From Cardiobacterium valvarum (GTDB lineage: Bacteria; Pseudomonadota; Gammaproteobacteria; Cardiobacteriales; Cardiobacteriaceae): a stretch of 64,000 bases of DNA. Position 1 is the first letter of the stretch, and each line of letters opens with the position of its first letter. The DNA lies in the NCBI RefSeq assembly GCF_900460955.1, contig NZ_UFUW01000001.1, positions 2,588,501 through 2,652,500 on the forward strand, read 5' to 3'. The position numbers were made by a program, and so were the translations under genes. Positions 23,640 through 31,744 of this stretch are shown here, piece by piece. The notes under the pieces are model-generated. The model searched no databases, was not told the DNA's origin, and saw nothing but the letters and a program-made list of their open reading frames with translations.

Positions 23640-24824
23640 TTATACGCTGAGTGCGTCGGTATCGCGGGCGATCATCAGCTCTTCGTTGGTAGCGATGACC
23701 CATACCGGTTTGCTGCCGCTTGCGGCGATGTTGCCTTCTTTGCCCCGGAAGGTTTCGTGGTTCTTCGCGCTATCGAGTTTGAAGCCGAGATATTCAAGCA
23801 GGGCGATGGTTTTTTCGCGTACCAGCGAGGAGTTTTCGCCGATACCACCGGTGAAGACGATGGCATCAGCGCCGCCGAGGCCGACCATCTGCGCAGCGAT
23901 GTGTTTGGCAAGGCGGTAGCAATAGACCTCCATGGTGCGGATGGCCGCCGCATCGCCCTTGGCATAGGCTTCTTCGATGGTGCGGCAATCGTTGGACATG
24001 CCGGACAGGCCAAGCAGGCCGGACTGTTTCCACAGCATGTCGTCCACTTCTTTCGGGCTCATGCCCATTTGCCCGGTGAGGATGCCGAAGATGGCGGGAT
24101 CAACATCGCCGGAACGGGTGCCGTGCACCACACCTTCCAGCGGGGTGAGCCCCATCGTGGTGTCCACAGAATGGTCGAAATCCACGGCAGCGACGGAGGC
24201 ACCGTTACCGAGGTGGGCGACGACGGCTTTCGGCTTGGCGATGCCGAGTTTTTCCGGCAGCTGGCTGGCGATGTAGCGGTAAGAGGTGCCGTGGAAACCG
24301 TAGCGGCGGATTTTGTTGTCGGTGTAGAGCTTGTACGGCAGCGCGTAGAGATAGGCGCGCTCCGGCATATGCTGGTGGAAGGCGGTGTCGAAGACGACGA
24401 CCTGTTTCAGATTGGGGAAGACTTCGCGCGCAGCGTCAATACCGGTAACGTGCGCCGGGTTGTGTAACGGGGCGAGGCGGATGCAGTCCACAATCTTGTT
24501 GCGCACATCGTCATCCACGAGGACGGATTCGGCGAAATATTCGCCGCCATGCACGATGCGGTGGCCGACCGCCTTGATTTTGTCCATCAGCCCTTCTTTG
24601 TGCAGTGCGGCAACGATGTGGCGCAGCGCTTCCTGGTGCGTACCGGGATCCAGCGTTTCTTCGAGTTTGTCGCCCTTGGCGTTCTTGATGGTGATGTTAC
24701 CGACGCCGCCGACACCGAGGCGCTCAGCGAGGCCTTTCAGCGCCTCGTCGCCGTTCTCCGGATTGATGACGGAAAATTTCAGGCTGGAAGAGCCGCAGTT
24801 CAGGACAAAAATGTAGTGGGACAT
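23640..24824 (-). CDS. ackA: acetate kinase
   Basis: Converts acetyl phosphate and ADP to acetate and ATP in the cytoplasm. The 394 residues match the family. Signatures are VLNCGSSSLKFSV at the N-terminus, RIVHGGEYF, VVFDTAFHQHMPE, RRYGFHGTSYRYIA, VVAHLGNGASV, GLTPLEGVVHGTRSGDVDP and FTGGIGENSS. It leads a minus-strand unit with a small membrane protein gene 41 bp downstream and then pta. TAGGAAATCATC precedes the ATG. Confidence 0.97.
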   Translation of the reverse strand: MSHYIFVLNCGSSSLKFSVINPENGDEALKGLAERLGVGGVGNITIKNAKGDKLEETLDPGTHQEALRHIVAALHKEGLMDKIKAVGHRIVHGGEYFAESVLVDDDVRNKIVDCIRLAPLHNPAHVTGIDAAREVFPNLKQVVVFDTAFHQHMPERAYLYALPYKLYTDNKIRRYGFHGTSYRYIASQLPEKLGIAKPKAVVAHLGNGASVAAVDFDHSVDTTMGLTPLEGVVHGTRSGDVDPAIFGILTGQMGMSPKEVDDMLWKQSGLLGLSGMSNDCRTIEEAYAKGDAAAIRTMEVYCYRLAKHIAAQMVGLGGADAIVFTGGIGENSSLVREKTIALLEYLGFKLDSAKNHETFRGKEGNIAASGSKPVWVIATNEELMIARDTDALSV

Positions 24825-24913
24825 GATGATTTCCTATGAATGACTAATGGATGAAAACCGCACGATTTTAGCAGAAACGCGACGGGGCACGGGGCGGCGC
24901 TTTATGGCAGGTA

Positions 24914-25210
24914 TCAGCCGCCACCGCTTTCCTGCTGCATGGCGCGGCGCAGGATGGCGTTGAGACGCGCCTGGTAGTCGCCGCCCTGTTGACGCAGCCA
25001 GTGCAGGATGTCGCTGTCGATACCAATGGTGAGTTGTTCGCGGCGGCGGAAGTGTCCGCGCCGCGCCTGCCGCCAGAAATCGTCGCCCAGTTCGGGGATG
25101 TCGCTGGTGTCGATGTCGCGGTCGTCCATAGCAGCGAGTTTGGCCAGCATGGCTTCTTGTTCCGGGGTAAATTCGGGGTATTCGCCGTCTTTAATGATAA
25201 GTACGCCCAT
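24914..25210 (-). CDS. brnA: BrnA-family antitoxin
   Basis: A 98-residue DNA-binding antitoxin. The family pattern is clear: DRDIDTSDIPELGDDFWRQA, then QLTIGIDSDILHWLRQQGGDYQARLNAILRR (residues about 64-94), a ribbon-helix-helix-like segment. It would neutralise BrnT and repress the pair. I start at 25210 after GGAGTATTACT; a longer frame has no ribosome site. It overlaps the end of brnT by 20 bp, the order toxin-then-antitoxin typical of BrnT/BrnA. Confidence 0.85.
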   Translation of the reverse strand: MGVLIIKDGEYPEFTPEQEAMLAKLAAMDDRDIDTSDIPELGDDFWRQARRGHFRRREQLTIGIDSDILHWLRQQGGDYQARLNAILRRAMQQESGGG

Positions 25211-25487
25211 AGTAATACTCCTGTTCTTTTTTGGTGGCATGGCGTGCCGAGATAATGCGGATGCAGGTCATTGTATCTGTCTCTACAACAGTATGAGCAA
25301 CCAAAACAACGACTTGCCCTTTAACGATACCGATAGTCTGCCAGCGCCACTCGCCACCTTCTATGCGGTCTTGCACCATTTGATGTAGCGGATCAAGGAA
25401 AACGGTAGAGGCCATTGTGAAATCTATGCTGTGTTTACGGATATTGATGCGCTCTTTTCCATCATCCCATTCGAATCGGTAATTCAT
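25191..25487 (-). CDS. brnT: BrnT-family ribonuclease toxin
   Basis: A 98-residue RelE-fold toxin. Family features are FEWDDGKERINIRKHSIDF at the N-terminus, AHTVVETDTMTCIRIISARHATKKE near the C-terminus (residues about 66-90), and the final EYYYG. The catalytic-type residues (R, H, E/K) are kept. BrnT cleaves RNA and is held by BrnA. Its ATG overlaps the stop of the upstream CinA-like gene (ATGA), so the toxin is translated from a host-gene message, in addition to any BrnA-controlled promoter. Confidence 0.85.
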   Translation of the reverse strand: MNYRFEWDDGKERINIRKHSIDFTMASTVFLDPLHQMVQDRIEGGEWRWQTIGIVKGQVVVLVAHTVVETDTMTCIRIISARHATKKEQEYYYGRTYH

Positions 25488-26221
25488 TCATGCCCCTGCC
25501 ACTGCATATCCGCTTCATCCAGCAGGCGGCGGGCGGTGGCGATAGCCGCTTCGCAGTCAGCGCGGCTGCCATCGAAGCCGAGTTCGCTTTCAAAATGCAG
25601 TTTCGGCAGGCTGGAAACCGCCACTTGCGGGTGCCGCTCTTCCAGGATCTGCATGATGGGGGAGAGGCGGCTTTCCGGCGCGAAGACGTCGAGAGCGAGA
25701 TAGCAGCGCTCACGGCTGAGGTAGCGGTAATCGTGATCCAGCACCCACTGCATCATCGGTTCAGCCATCTGCGGGAAGCCCGGCACGCAGTGGATGTGCC
25801 GCAGGCTGAAGCCGGGGATGTTGTTGACCGGGTTGGGGATGAGGCTGGCACCCTGCGGGAAATGGATGAGTTCGCGCCGTGCGGCGGTGTATTCGTCTTC
25901 GCCGTATTTGGCGCGCAGCAGGGCATCGCCTTCGGGGTGATAGGCCAGCGGCACGTCGCAGGCGGCGGCGACGGCCTGACGGGTGCGGTCGTCCGGCGTG
26001 GCGCCGATGCCGCCGAAACTGAGAACGGCTTCGTTAGCATCCAGCGCGCGGCGGTAGTGGCGGATGAGGGCATCGCCGTCGTCGCCGAGGTAGTGCACGG
26101 CATGCAGGCGCAGACCGCGCGCGTTGCAAGCGGCGAGGGTATTGACAAAGTGGACGTCGTTGCGGCGGCCACTGAGGATTTCGTTACCGATGATGAGGAT
26201 TTGCAGGCGTTCAGGCTTCAT
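25484..26221 (-). CDS. CinA-like molybdopterin-binding domain protein
   Basis: A 245-residue protein with the MoCF_biosynth (molybdopterin-binding) fold as found in the N-terminal part of CinA/YfaY. The signature ILIIGNEILSGRRNDVHFVNTLA is at the N-terminus (about residues 8-30) and SFGGIGATPDDRTRQAVAAA (about 75-95) is the GGxGxTxDD motif. It lacks the C-terminal NMN deamidase domain of full CinA. Such stand-alone proteins are of uncertain function; they are not evidence for molybdenum cofactor synthesis. It overlaps the EamA gene upstream and brnT downstream, so three or four genes form one unit. Confidence 0.85.
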   Translation of the reverse strand: MKPERLQILIIGNEILSGRRNDVHFVNTLAACNARGLRLHAVHYLGDDGDALIRHYRRALDANEAVLSFGGIGATPDDRTRQAVAAACDVPLAYHPEGDALLRAKYGEDEYTAARRELIHFPQGASLIPNPVNNIPGFSLRHIHCVPGFPQMAEPMMQWVLDHDYRYLSRERCYLALDVFAPESRLSPIMQILEERHPQVAVSSLPKLHFESELGFDGSRADCEAAIATARRLLDEADMQWQGHE

Positions 26222-26681
26222 GATGGGGTTCCGGGTGAGAGGGAGGAGAAGGTGGCGCGGCGGGTTTGAGGGCGATGCAGATGACGCCGGCGACGATGAG
26301 GGCGACGCCCAGCCATTCGCGCGCACTGAGGCGTTCGCCGAGGAAGAGAGCGGCAAAGAGGGCGACGAAGACAACGGAGAGCTTATCCACCGGCGCGACG
26401 TGTGAGGCATGGCCGAGTTGCAGCGCCTTGAAATAAAAAAGCCAGGAAAGGCCGGTCGCCGCCGCCGAGAGGCCGAGGAACAGCCACTGCCTGCCGCCGA
26501 CGGTGGCAAGCGGCTGCCATTTGCCGAGGTAGCTGACCCAGAGGGCCAGCACGAAAACGATCATCACCGTGCGGATGAAGGTGGCAAAATCGCTGTCGAT
26601 GCCTTGCAGCCCGCTCTTGGCGAAAATGGCGGTGAGGGCGGCGAAGAGCGCAGAGAGTAGGGCGTAGAAAAACCAGTTCAT
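26211..26681 (-). CDS. EamA-domain (DMT superfamily) half-size transporter
   Basis: A 156-residue membrane protein with one EamA repeat of about five helices (WFFYALLSALFAALTAIFA at the start, VAPVDKLSVVFVALFAALFLGE, then WLGVALIVAGVICIAL). Full DMT transporters have two repeats; single-repeat members work as dimers. The Pro/His-rich tail overlaps the next gene by 11 bp. The start ATG overlaps the stop of a 31-codon reading frame that has a good ribosome site. The substrate is unknown. Confidence 0.85.
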   Translation of the reverse strand: MNWFFYALLSALFAALTAIFAKSGLQGIDSDFATFIRTVMIVFVLALWVSYLGKWQPLATVGGRQWLFLGLSAAATGLSWLFYFKALQLGHASHVAPVDKLSVVFVALFAALFLGERLSAREWLGVALIVAGVICIALKPAAPPSPPSHPEPHHEA

Positions 26682-26773
26682 GATAGGGGCGCACACAGCG
26701 CTTCATGCCAAGTCTCCATTCCTTTCTCGCTGGCAAAGGCCATGCCCCCGTTGTTGGTGACTGTCTTACTCAT
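26678..26773 (-). CDS. possible 31-residue leader peptide before the EamA gene
   Basis: A short frame starting at the ATG at 26773, preceded by GGGAGCTTTT at good spacing, and ending in TGA within the EamA start (ATGA). It encodes MSKTVTNNGGMAFASEKGME and then TWHEALCAPLS. Because the EamA gene has no ribosome site of its own, this frame may serve for translational coupling. I recognise no homologue; it could also be the remnant of a longer gene. Confidence 0.4.
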   Translation of the reverse strand: MSKTVTNNGGMAFASEKGMETWHEALCAPLS

Positions 26774-26910
26774 AAAAGCTCCCGCAATGTCGCTAAGCGG
26801 ACATCTTACACCCGCGCCCCGCCGCTGAGGCGGCGCAGTAAAAAAACGCTCATCCCGCCGCATGGACGGCAGGCTATAATCCGTCGCCTTCTCTAACCAC
26901 AGGACAAACC

Positions 26911-27606
26911 ATGAAAAAAAGCATCCTGCTTACCCTGCTCACGCTTGCTGCCGCCGCACAAGCGGACGACGCCGTCATCAGCAAAAAACTGCACGATTTC
27001 GGCCTGAAACAGGTGGAAATCAGCGCCAGCCCGGTGAAAGGCCTGCGCAGCGTCGTCACCGAACAGGGCATCTTCTACGCCAGTGAGGACGGCAAATACT
27101 ACCTGCAAGGCAGTCTGGTGGAGCTGACCGACAAAGGCCAGCCGCTTGACCTCAGCAATGCGCCACTGCTCGGCAAACTGGAAGCGCTGAAAGACGAAAT
27201 GATCGTCTTCCCGGCCAAGGACGAAAAATACGCCATCACCGTCTTCTTCGACACCTCCTGCCACTACTGCCAGCTGCTGCACAAAGACATCGCCAAGTAC
27301 AACGAACGCGGTATCACCGTGCGTTACCTCGCCTTCCCGCGCCACGGCATGAACAGCGGCATCGCACGGCAGATGGAAACCGTCTTCAACGGCGAAGATA
27401 AGGCAAAACTGCTGGATGATCTGGAAAATGGACGGAAAGTTGCCGAAACCCCGGTGAATAAAGTGCGCAAACACTACCAACTCGGGCATCAGTTCGGCGT
27501 GAACGGCACCCCCGCCATCATCACCCCGAAAGGTGCACTGATCCCCGGCTACGTCAAAGCCGATGAGATGCTGAAAACCTTGCAGGAAGAAGCGGCTTCG
27601 TCCTGA
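26911..27606 (+). CDS. dsbC: DsbC-type thiol:disulfide interchange protein
   Basis: A 231-residue periplasmic disulfide isomerase. The signal peptide is MKKSILLTLLTLAAAAQADD. An N-terminal dimerisation domain (about 20-75) is followed by a thioredoxin-like domain with active site FFDTSCHYCQLLH, where CHYC replaces the usual CGYC, and a cis-Pro loop GVNGTPAII. DsbC of E. coli has a second, structural cysteine pair; I find no Cys outside the active site here. A TATAAT at 26874-26879 lies about 30 bp before the ATG and may be the -10 box. Confidence 0.88.
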   Translation: MKKSILLTLLTLAAAAQADDAVISKKLHDFGLKQVEISASPVKGLRSVVTEQGIFYASEDGKYYLQGSLVELTDKGQPLDLSNAPLLGKLEALKDEMIVFPAKDEKYAITVFFDTSCHYCQLLHKDIAKYNERGITVRYLAFPRHGMNSGIARQMETVFNGEDKAKLLDDLENGRKVAETPVNKVRKHYQLGHQFGVNGTPAIITPKGALIPGYVKADEMLKTLQEEAASS

Positions 27607-27626
27607 GGCCGCCCACCAGACATAAC

Positions 27627-28076
27627 ATGCCCCGCCTGCCCACCCTCCTCCTCAGCCTGCTGCTCACCGCCTGCACCGCGCCGCTACCGCTGGCCACACC
27701 GCAGGCGACTGCGCCCGCCGAACTGCATTACCGCGCCCATGCCGCCGGTGAGGGTGACAGTCACATCATCGGCCACTACCACGCCGGGCAATGGCGCTGG
27801 ATACAGACCTCTCCGCTGGGCGCACCGCTGGCGCGGCAAACCTACGACGGTGCCGCCTGGCACAATGACGGTTTCCTGCCGCCGAACCGCCGCGCCCGCA
27901 CCCTCTTTACCGCCCTCATGCTGCTGCACGACCCTGCTGCCTATCCGCAGATCCGCAAACAGGATGATGACTACTACTACCGTGACCACCGCTGGCTGCA
28001 CGTCGCCCGGGAAGCGCAGGGCTACCGCCTCAGTACCGCCGCCGGCGACTGGCACATCGAGCCGCTCACCCCATGA
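27627..28076 (+). CDS. DUF3261-like lipoprotein
   Basis: A 149-residue exported protein. The signal sequence LLLSLLLTACTA has a lipobox (L-T-A-C), so it is probably lipidated at Cys 16. The remainder is soluble with many aromatic residues (GQWRWIQTSPLGAPLARQTY and DDDYYYRDHRW). Length, lipobox and the SPLG...R segment fit DUF3261 lipoproteins, which occur in aryl polyene and related lipid clusters. Its stop overlaps the start of a ketosynthase (ATGA). The family call is moderate; function unknown. Confidence 0.65.
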   Translation: MPRLPTLLLSLLLTACTAPLPLATPQATAPAELHYRAHAAGEGDSHIIGHYHAGQWRWIQTSPLGAPLARQTYDGAAWHNDGFLPPNRRARTLFTALMLLHDPAAYPQIRKQDDDYYYRDHRWLHVAREAQGYRLSTAAGDWHIEPLTP

Positions 28077-29266
28077 TCCATCTGCATCGCCCCGGCCTCA
28101 TCAGCGCCCTCGGCAACGGCATCGCCGCCACACTCACGACCCTCTATGATCCCGCCGCGCAGCCGCTCACCTATGAAGACGACTGGCTGCCCGGACGCCG
28201 TCTCGCCGTTGGCCGCTGCCCCACGCACGATTGGCAGCCGCTGCCCGCCGATCTGCCGCCTGAACACCATACCGACAACAACCGCCTGCTCTGGCAGGCG
28301 CTCTGCCAGATAGAGGACACCATCCGTGCCGCCATCGCCCGCTTCGGCGCCGAACGCGTTGCCGTCGTCCTCGGCACCTCGACCAGCGGTGGCGACGCCA
28401 ACCGTGCCGCCCTCGAAGCGCGTATAGACGGCATGCCGTGGGCGGAAGTGGGCTTTTCCGTCGGCAAACAGCGTATGTCCGCCCCCGCCGATTGCGCTGC
28501 CGCCGCTTATCGCCTGCGTGGCCCTGCCTATGGCATCTCCACCGCCTGCACCTCCGGCGCGCGTGCCCTCATCAGCGCCGCACGCCTGCTTGCCAGCGGC
28601 GCGGCCGATGCCGTCATCTGCGGCGGCGTCGATACCTTGTCAGCGCTGACCATCCACGGCTTTGCCGCCTTGGAAGTGCTTTCTGCCGACCGTGCCCGCC
28701 CTTTCACCGCCGGACGCGACGGCATCAACATCGGCGAAGCCGCTGCCGTCTTCGTCGCCAGCCGCGAAGCGCTTACCGCTGACACACAAATCCTCTACGG
28801 CTACGGTGCGAGCAGCGATGCCTACCACATGTCCTCACCGCGCCCCGACGGTGCGGGCGCCATCGCTGCTATCCGCGCTGCGCTCACCTATGCCCGGCTC
28901 GCGCCGGAAACGATCGGCTGGCTCAACCTGCACGGCACCGGTACCGTGCAGAACGACCTCATGGAGGCACAAGCCGTCGCCGCCACCCTGCCGCATACAG
29001 CCTGCACCTCCACCAAAACACTCACCGGCCATACCCTTGCCGCCGCTGGCGCGCTGGAAGCCGCGCTGTGCTGGCTGCATACCTCACGCTGCGACAATCC
29101 CGACGGTCGTCTACCCGACGCGCGCTGCCCCGCCTACGACCCCGCCCTGCCGCCCATCCATTTGACCGACGGTAGCAGCCGCTTCCCCGCCGGATGCCGC
29201 CTGGCATTGAGCACCTCCTTCGCCTTCGGCGGCAACAACGCGGCACTGATTATCGGCGAGGCGTAA
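28073..29266 (+). CDS. beta-ketoacyl-ACP synthase (aryl-polyene/FabF-like)
   Basis: A 397-residue condensing enzyme of the thiolase fold. The catalytic triad is intact: the Cys in YGISTACTSGARALISAA, the His in NLHGTGTVQNDLMEA, and the second His in STKTLTGHTLAAAGALEAAL, with the closing SFAFGGNNAALI. It would condense malonyl-ACP with an acyl chain. It overlaps the preceding lipoprotein gene. The pairing of a DUF3261-type lipoprotein with a divergent ketosynthase is a feature of aryl polyene clusters, but no acyl carrier protein, dehydratase, ketoreductase or acyltransferase genes are nearby. So this is a cluster remnant or a distributed pathway. Confidence 0.88.
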   Translation: MIHLHRPGLISALGNGIAATLTTLYDPAAQPLTYEDDWLPGRRLAVGRCPTHDWQPLPADLPPEHHTDNNRLLWQALCQIEDTIRAAIARFGAERVAVVLGTSTSGGDANRAALEARIDGMPWAEVGFSVGKQRMSAPADCAAAAYRLRGPAYGISTACTSGARALISAARLLASGAADAVICGGVDTLSALTIHGFAALEVLSADRARPFTAGRDGINIGEAAAVFVASREALTADTQILYGYGASSDAYHMSSPRPDGAGAIAAIRAALTYARLAPETIGWLNLHGTGTVQNDLMEAQAVAATLPHTACTSTKTLTGHTLAAAGALEAALCWLHTSRCDNPDGRLPDARCPAYDPALPPIHLTDGSSRFPAGCRLALSTSFAFGGNNAALIIGEA

Positions 29267-29270
29267 GCGG

Positions 29271-30247
29271 TTATTCGCCCGTTTCTAGGCTGTTTGCCGT
29301 CTGCATCAGGCGCACGCTGTCGTTCCGTATTTCTGCGTTGTGGATGGTCTCAAGCAGGGCAGTAAAGCTGGCGAAGCCGTATTCTTGATAGGACCAGCGC
29401 GAGGCGAGATAGGTTTCCAGCGCGTGGATTTTGGCCCAGCCGTCCTTGTTGCGGAATTTGGGCATGGCGTCGTTGCTCAACAGTTTGAGCAGGTCGCTGT
29501 AAGGAATGCGGCGGCAATACATCCGGCTGGCGTCATCGTGACGGAATTGCAGACCGCCTAGTGCCTTGAGCAGGCTGGACAGTTTGTCGTAGCCGAAGCT
29601 GCGCGTATCGAAGTCCGGCTGGGTTTGCCGCAGGTAGGTACCAATGTGGCCGACAAAGGCCCAGCCCGTAGCGTCGTCGATGCAGTCTTTGACGGCTTTG
29701 TTGAGCAGCTGACGCAAGGCCTCGGTGATAGTTTTGCGCACGGGAGGTGCTGTTGCGGCGGTTGCCGCCGTGCTTTTATCGCCTTCTTCTGCGGCAGTGG
29801 TTTCTTGCAGGTTTTCCAGATAGAAAAAGCGGTCACAAGACTGGCGGAAGGCTTCCGGAGTATTGCGTCGTCCAAAGCCGTACACGGTGAGGCCGTTGGC
29901 GCGGATACGGGCGGCCAGCGGGTAAAATCGCTATCGCTGGACACGAGGCAGAAACCGTCGAAAGTGCCGCTGTACAGCAGATCCATCGCGTCGATGATGA
30001 GCTTCATGTCGGTGGCGTCTTTGCCGGTCGTGTAGGCAAATTGCTGCACCGGCATCAGTGCATGGCGCAGTAACACGTCTTTTTTCCAGCCCTGCGGTTC
30101 TGGACGGCTCCAATCGCCGTAAATACACTTGACGCTGGCAATGCCCAGTTTGGCGATCTCTGCGAAAAGGCCGGAAACAGCCGCCGCAGAAGCATTATCC
30201 GCATCAATAAGGACGGCGAGTTTGTCCTGTTTTTCCGGGCTATTCAT
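29271..30247 (-). pseudogene. NYN-domain / LOTUS-type RNA-binding protein, frameshifted
   Basis: The 5' frame from the ATG at 30247 has the NYN ribonuclease-like domain: KLAVLIDADNASAAAV, YGDWSRPEPQGWK, QQFAYTTGKDATDMKLIIDA, MDLLYSGTFDGFCLVSSDSD. After DFTR the frame is lost. Inserting one base near 29917-29921 restores FTRLAARIRANGLTVYGFGR and leads straight into the second frame (29885-29271). That frame continues with the end of the NYN domain and one or two OST-HTH/LOTUS-like domains (TGWAFVGHIGTYLRQTQPDF). So a single-base deletion, or a sequencing error, splits an otherwise intact gene of about 325 codons. It overlaps the nitroreductase gene upstream by 8 bp. Confidence 0.8.
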
Positions 30248-30806
30248 GCCACACCACCACGTCTTCCAGCGGCGGGCGGAAGCGTTCCGGCGGGGTGAGG
30301 GTTGGCGTGCCGAGCGAGATGAAACCGAGGATGTCATCTTCTGCCTTAACGTTGAGGTGAGCCTTGACGTCGGCATCGCTTGCCGCCCACGGGGTCAGCC
30401 AGCAGGTGCCGTAACCCAGCGCGCTGGCGGCAATGATGAGGTTCTGGCAGACGGCGCCGCCGGAGAGGATTTGTTCGTAGCGCGGCACGGTACTGATCGT
30501 GTTAAGGCGGCTCGAAACCATGATGAGCAGCGGCGCTGCGCGGACAAAGCCGGTTTTTTTCGCGGTCAGGCCTTCGTCAGCATCGGGATATTTCCATTGC
30601 CAGATGCCGAGCAGGGTTTGATAGAGCGCTTCCTGCGCCGGCTTTTTGAATACGTCCAGCCGCCACGGGGTGAGATTGCCGTGATCAGAAACACGGGTTG
30701 CAGCGCGCAGGATGAGTGCCAGTTCGTCAGCGTTGGGGGCAGGATCGGCGAGTTGCGCCGGGCGGGGCGAATTGCGCCGTAAAAGCAGGTCAAGCGTCGG
30801 GTTCAT
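30240..30806 (-). CDS. nitroreductase-family protein (YdjA-like)
   Basis: A 188-residue FMN-dependent oxidoreductase of the small single-domain group. Typical parts are LLLRRNSPRPAQLADPAP, ILRAATRVSDHGNLTPWRL (FMN-phosphate region), GGAVCQNLIIAASALGYGTCWLT and the closing GFISLGTP. The physiological substrate is unknown. It sits upstream of the frameshifted NYN gene and overlaps it slightly. A terminator separates it from the receiver gene behind it. Confidence 0.88.
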   Translation of the reverse strand: MNPTLDLLLRRNSPRPAQLADPAPNADELALILRAATRVSDHGNLTPWRLDVFKKPAQEALYQTLLGIWQWKYPDADEGLTAKKTGFVRAAPLLIMVSSRLNTISTVPRYEQILSGGAVCQNLIIAASALGYGTCWLTPWAASDADVKAHLNVKAEDDILGFISLGTPTLTPPERFRPPLEDVVVWHE

Positions 30807-30833
30807 GATTTTTTTGTCTCGGTTGGGGAAATG

Positions 30834-30860
30834 AAAAACGCCACAAGGCGTGGCGTTTAT
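30834..30860 (-). terminator. rho-independent terminator after the receiver gene
   Basis: AACGCCAC, loop AAGGC, GTGGCGTT with an A-rich flank on the plus strand (T-rich on the minus strand), 18 bp beyond the stop of the minus-strand receiver gene. Confidence 0.75.
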
Positions 30861-30877
30861 ATCGGGGAGCGGAAGAA

Positions 30878-31699
30878 TCAGCTGCCGAGGTGCAACAACT
30901 GCCAGACAACGGCCAGCACGGCAATCAGCAGGGCGATGCCGCCGATAACGATGGAGATGGTCGCGCGGCGGTCGCTCTCAGCGAGACGGTTTTGCAGGTG
31001 CTGCATTTCTTTGCGCTGCTTTTCAATATCGGCAGTCACGCCTGCTTTGCCTTCGTCGGCAGCGCGCTGCGCTTTTTCCTGGGTCAGCGTGAGCTGACGT
31101 TCGAGGGCATCAATGCGGCGGGTAATTTCCGTGGTATCCACATAGGTGACGGCAAGCGGAATATGCGCCTGCTGCTGCGGCACGGCGGCGGGAGCGACGT
31201 AAGACGGCGTGACCACGTCGAAATCGGGCTCGTCCACCACGCTGCGCACCGGCGGTGGGGCAGAAACGGGTTTCTGCGGCGGGGGCGGCGGCGGAGCGGG
31301 TTGCGCTATAGGCTGCGCGGCAGGACGCACACGGTCACGCAGGGCAGAGAGTAGATGATCAAGCCGGCTGGCATCGGCAGGTTTCGGCAGATAGCCGGTT
31401 GCACCCGCATCACGCGCTTTCTGCCGTGCTTCTTCAGAAATGTCGCCGGAATACATGATGACCGGCAGGTCATGCGTTTCCGGATCGGCGCGCAGCCGCG
31501 CCAGGCCTTCGTAGCCATCCAGGTCGGGCATCATGATGTCCATGAAGACGATATCCGGCAGGGTGTGGCGGGAAATCCAGCTTTCGCCATCAATGACGCT
31601 TTCGGCTTCAACCACGTCAATATCGTATTTGGCCAGTAATCGCTTCAAAGTGAGGCGCGCGAGGCGGGAATCATCCACAATCAGGGCGGTTTTCAGCAT
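30878..31699 (-). CDS. response-regulator receiver domain protein with coiled coil and C-terminal membrane anchor
   Basis: A 273-residue protein with an uncommon order of parts. Residues 1-118 are a complete CheY-like receiver: TALIVDDSRLARL with the acidic pair, the phospho-acceptor Asp in DIVFMDIMMPDLDGYE, the Ser/Thr in VIMYSGD, and the Lys in GYLPKPAD. Residues about 130-180 are a Pro-rich linker (QPAPPPPPPQKPVSAPPP). About 195-245 is a coiled coil (RRIDALERQLTLTQEKAQRA). The last 25 residues are one membrane helix (ATISIVIGGIALLIAVLAVV). There is no DNA-binding or enzymatic output domain and no histidine kinase nearby. It may be a membrane-tethered signal sink or a pilus/motility scaffold; that is speculation. 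Confidence 0.85.
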   Translation of the reverse strand: MLKTALIVDDSRLARLTLKRLLAKYDIDVVEAESVIDGESWISRHTLPDIVFMDIMMPDLDGYEGLARLRADPETHDLPVIMYSGDISEEARQKARDAGATGYLPKPADASRLDHLLSALRDRVRPAAQPIAQPAPPPPPPQKPVSAPPPVRSVVDEPDFDVVTPSYVAPAAVPQQQAHIPLAVTYVDTTEITRRIDALERQLTLTQEKAQRAADEGKAGVTADIEKQRKEMQHLQNRLAESDRRATISIVIGGIALLIAVLAVVWQLLHLGS

Positions 31700-31744
31700 A
31701 AAAATCAAATCCTCTCGTCCATAAAAAAACGTTAACGCATTGTA

